Source: Geobacteraceae bacterium | Lineage (GTDB): Bacteria; Desulfobacterota; Desulfuromonadia; Geobacterales; Geobacteraceae | DNA: 64,000 nucleotides | Assembly: GCA_029975275.1 (NCBI GenBank) | Contig: JARKPN010000018.1 | Span: 1-64,000 of the forward strand | Reading direction: 5' to 3' | Shown here: one piece after another, positions 63,310 to 64,000 of the stretch | Position numbering within the stretch: the stretch's first letter is position 1 | Layout: each line of letters opens with the position of its first letter | The notes under the pieces: generated by a model | What the model was told of the DNA's origin: nothing | The model's database searches: none | The model's input: only the letters and a program-made list of their open reading frames with translations | Translations under genes and position numbers: made by a program

Positions 63310-63660
63310 AGCAATCACCCCCCAGTCCGGCACCGACCCCGTCACAGCCGGTCCTGTGTTCCCCTTCCCCGAGCGTCTCCAAATGAAAAATCTTCCCAGT
63401 AACTATAGCGTATTTTTCCCAGCGGAAAAGGCTATCAACGTGGGCAAACTCCTTCCGGTGGTCACCGAGGAGGTATCCGGCGACAGCAGGGATCGCGCCT
63501 GGAAAAGCTGGCGAGCCCTCATCTTCCGATGGGATGAAAGGAGACCGGGTGTCCCCAAGGGGTGAACGAAGGGAGGTAGCAGAAGATTGGACCCAACCAG
63601 CGAAAAAAAGGGGGGCCGTATGCCCCCCTGCTGTTGGGAAAATAAATGCCTGCAGCGGTA
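63310..63660. other. 351-bp gap between the porin end and the phosphorylase
   Basis: Contains the porin terminator at 63603-63628. The rest has no convincing gene; a plus-strand frame (63356-63565) lacks a ribosome site and family resemblance. Confidence 0.6.
63603..63628 (-). terminator. Terminator of the porin gene
   Basis: On the minus strand, GGGGGGCATACGGCCCCCC forms a strong GC stem followed by seven T. Confidence 0.85.
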
Positions 63661-64000
63661 TCAGAAGAAATAGAACAGCGCCAGGCGGGCAATGTTGGCC
63701 GTACCGGTCCCGGAGGTCCCTCCCATGCCGAAGGTGGCCGGAACGTCCCTTACGTTGCCGTACTGGGTATTCAGGTTCTCATACTCGGCAGCTATCCTGA
63801 CTGCGGCGTTCAGGTCGTAAGCGACATTGGCGTACACGACGGTGCTGGACTTCTGGAAGTTGGAGTTGTTCGCATAGCTGTCATAGTTGTATGCGTTCCT
63901 CCTTCCATAGCCGGCGGTAATACCGAGATGCTGGGTCGGGTAGAAGATGAGCTGGCCGGCAAAGCCGTAACCCTTGGCTGCGTTGGGATTGGAGACATTT
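63661..64000 (-). CDS. Outer-membrane porin, C-terminal part
   Basis: The 5' end lies beyond the window. The last 112 residues have alternating strands typical of a beta barrel (KGYGFAGQLIFYP, LGITAGYGRRNAYNYDSYA, VVYANVAYDLNAAVRIAAEY). They end in ARLALFYFF, with the C-terminal Phe that marks BAM-inserted outer-membrane proteins. Family name and substrate cannot be assigned from this part. Confidence 0.75.
   Translation of the reverse strand, partial: NVSNPNAAKGYGFAGQLIFYPTQHLGITAGYGRRNAYNYDSYANNSNFQKSSTVVYANVAYDLNAAVRIAAEYENLNTQYGNVRDVPATFGMGGTSGTGTANIARLALFYFF

Overview
The window is about 64 kb of a high-GC, gene-dense chromosome. It most resembles the Geobacter group (Desulfuromonadales). 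The main reasons are a PpcA-type periplasmic triheme cytochrome c7 beside ResB/CcsA cytochrome c maturation genes, a four-subunit 2-oxoacid:ferredoxin oxidoreductase, ThyX in place of ThyA, an MglA-like GTPase cluster, and a core gene order (tig-clpP-clpX-lon, rpsU-cvpA-dnaG-rpoD, prfA-prmC-murA-his) that I associate with that lineage. No species can be named from the sequence alone. There is no CRISPR array, prophage or transposase gene; most of the window is housekeeping chromosome.

Layout. 1-4.2 kb: a frameshifted gene end, a small inverted-repeat element, trpA, a chemoreceptor and a PpcA-like cytochrome. 4.3-10 kb (+): resB, ccsA, then three glycosyltransferases interrupted by repeat copy A. 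10-12.7 kb: nth, a PHP phosphoesterase, a small protein and an MgtC-like membrane protein. 12.7-18 kb (-): EF-G-like protein, SPOR protein, HEAT-like protein and MglA-like GTPase. 18-24.4 kb (-): nadC-birA-coaX, tRNA-Gln/Glu and korDABC, with a divergent MucR-type regulator. 25-30.5 kb (-): polyprenyl glycosyltransferase, small membrane protein, ftsE, ftsX, an EnvC-like factor and ctpA. 30.5-37 kb (-): two tRNA clusters bracketing tig-clpP-clpX-lon. 37-45.7 kb (-): rph-rdgB, a DUF4242 protein, an AmiS/UreI channel behind a sigma-54 promoter, an RlmL-type methyltransferase and the rpsU-cvpA-dnaG-rpoD operon. 46-56 kb (-): prfA-prmC-murA-hisGDCBHAFE with repeat copy B inside the his genes and copy C upstream of prfA. 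56.4-64 kb (-): DUF1385, thyX, rpmE, rho, HD-GYP, SixA, a nucleoside phosphorylase and the 3' end of a porin.

The most unusual signal is non-coding. A family of three roughly 150-bp elements (7612-7762, 48769-48919, 56188-56339) has conserved ends that pair with each other. One copy carries a compensatory pair of changes in that stem, which suggests selection on a folded structure or a palindromic mobile element. Other points of note are a near-consensus sigma-54 promoter with a long AT-rich leader ahead of an orphan AmiS/UreI channel, an MglA-like GTPase with Glu at the catalytic Gln position and a long C-terminal extension, several palindromes touching stop codons, and a leader of about 450 nt ahead of rho.
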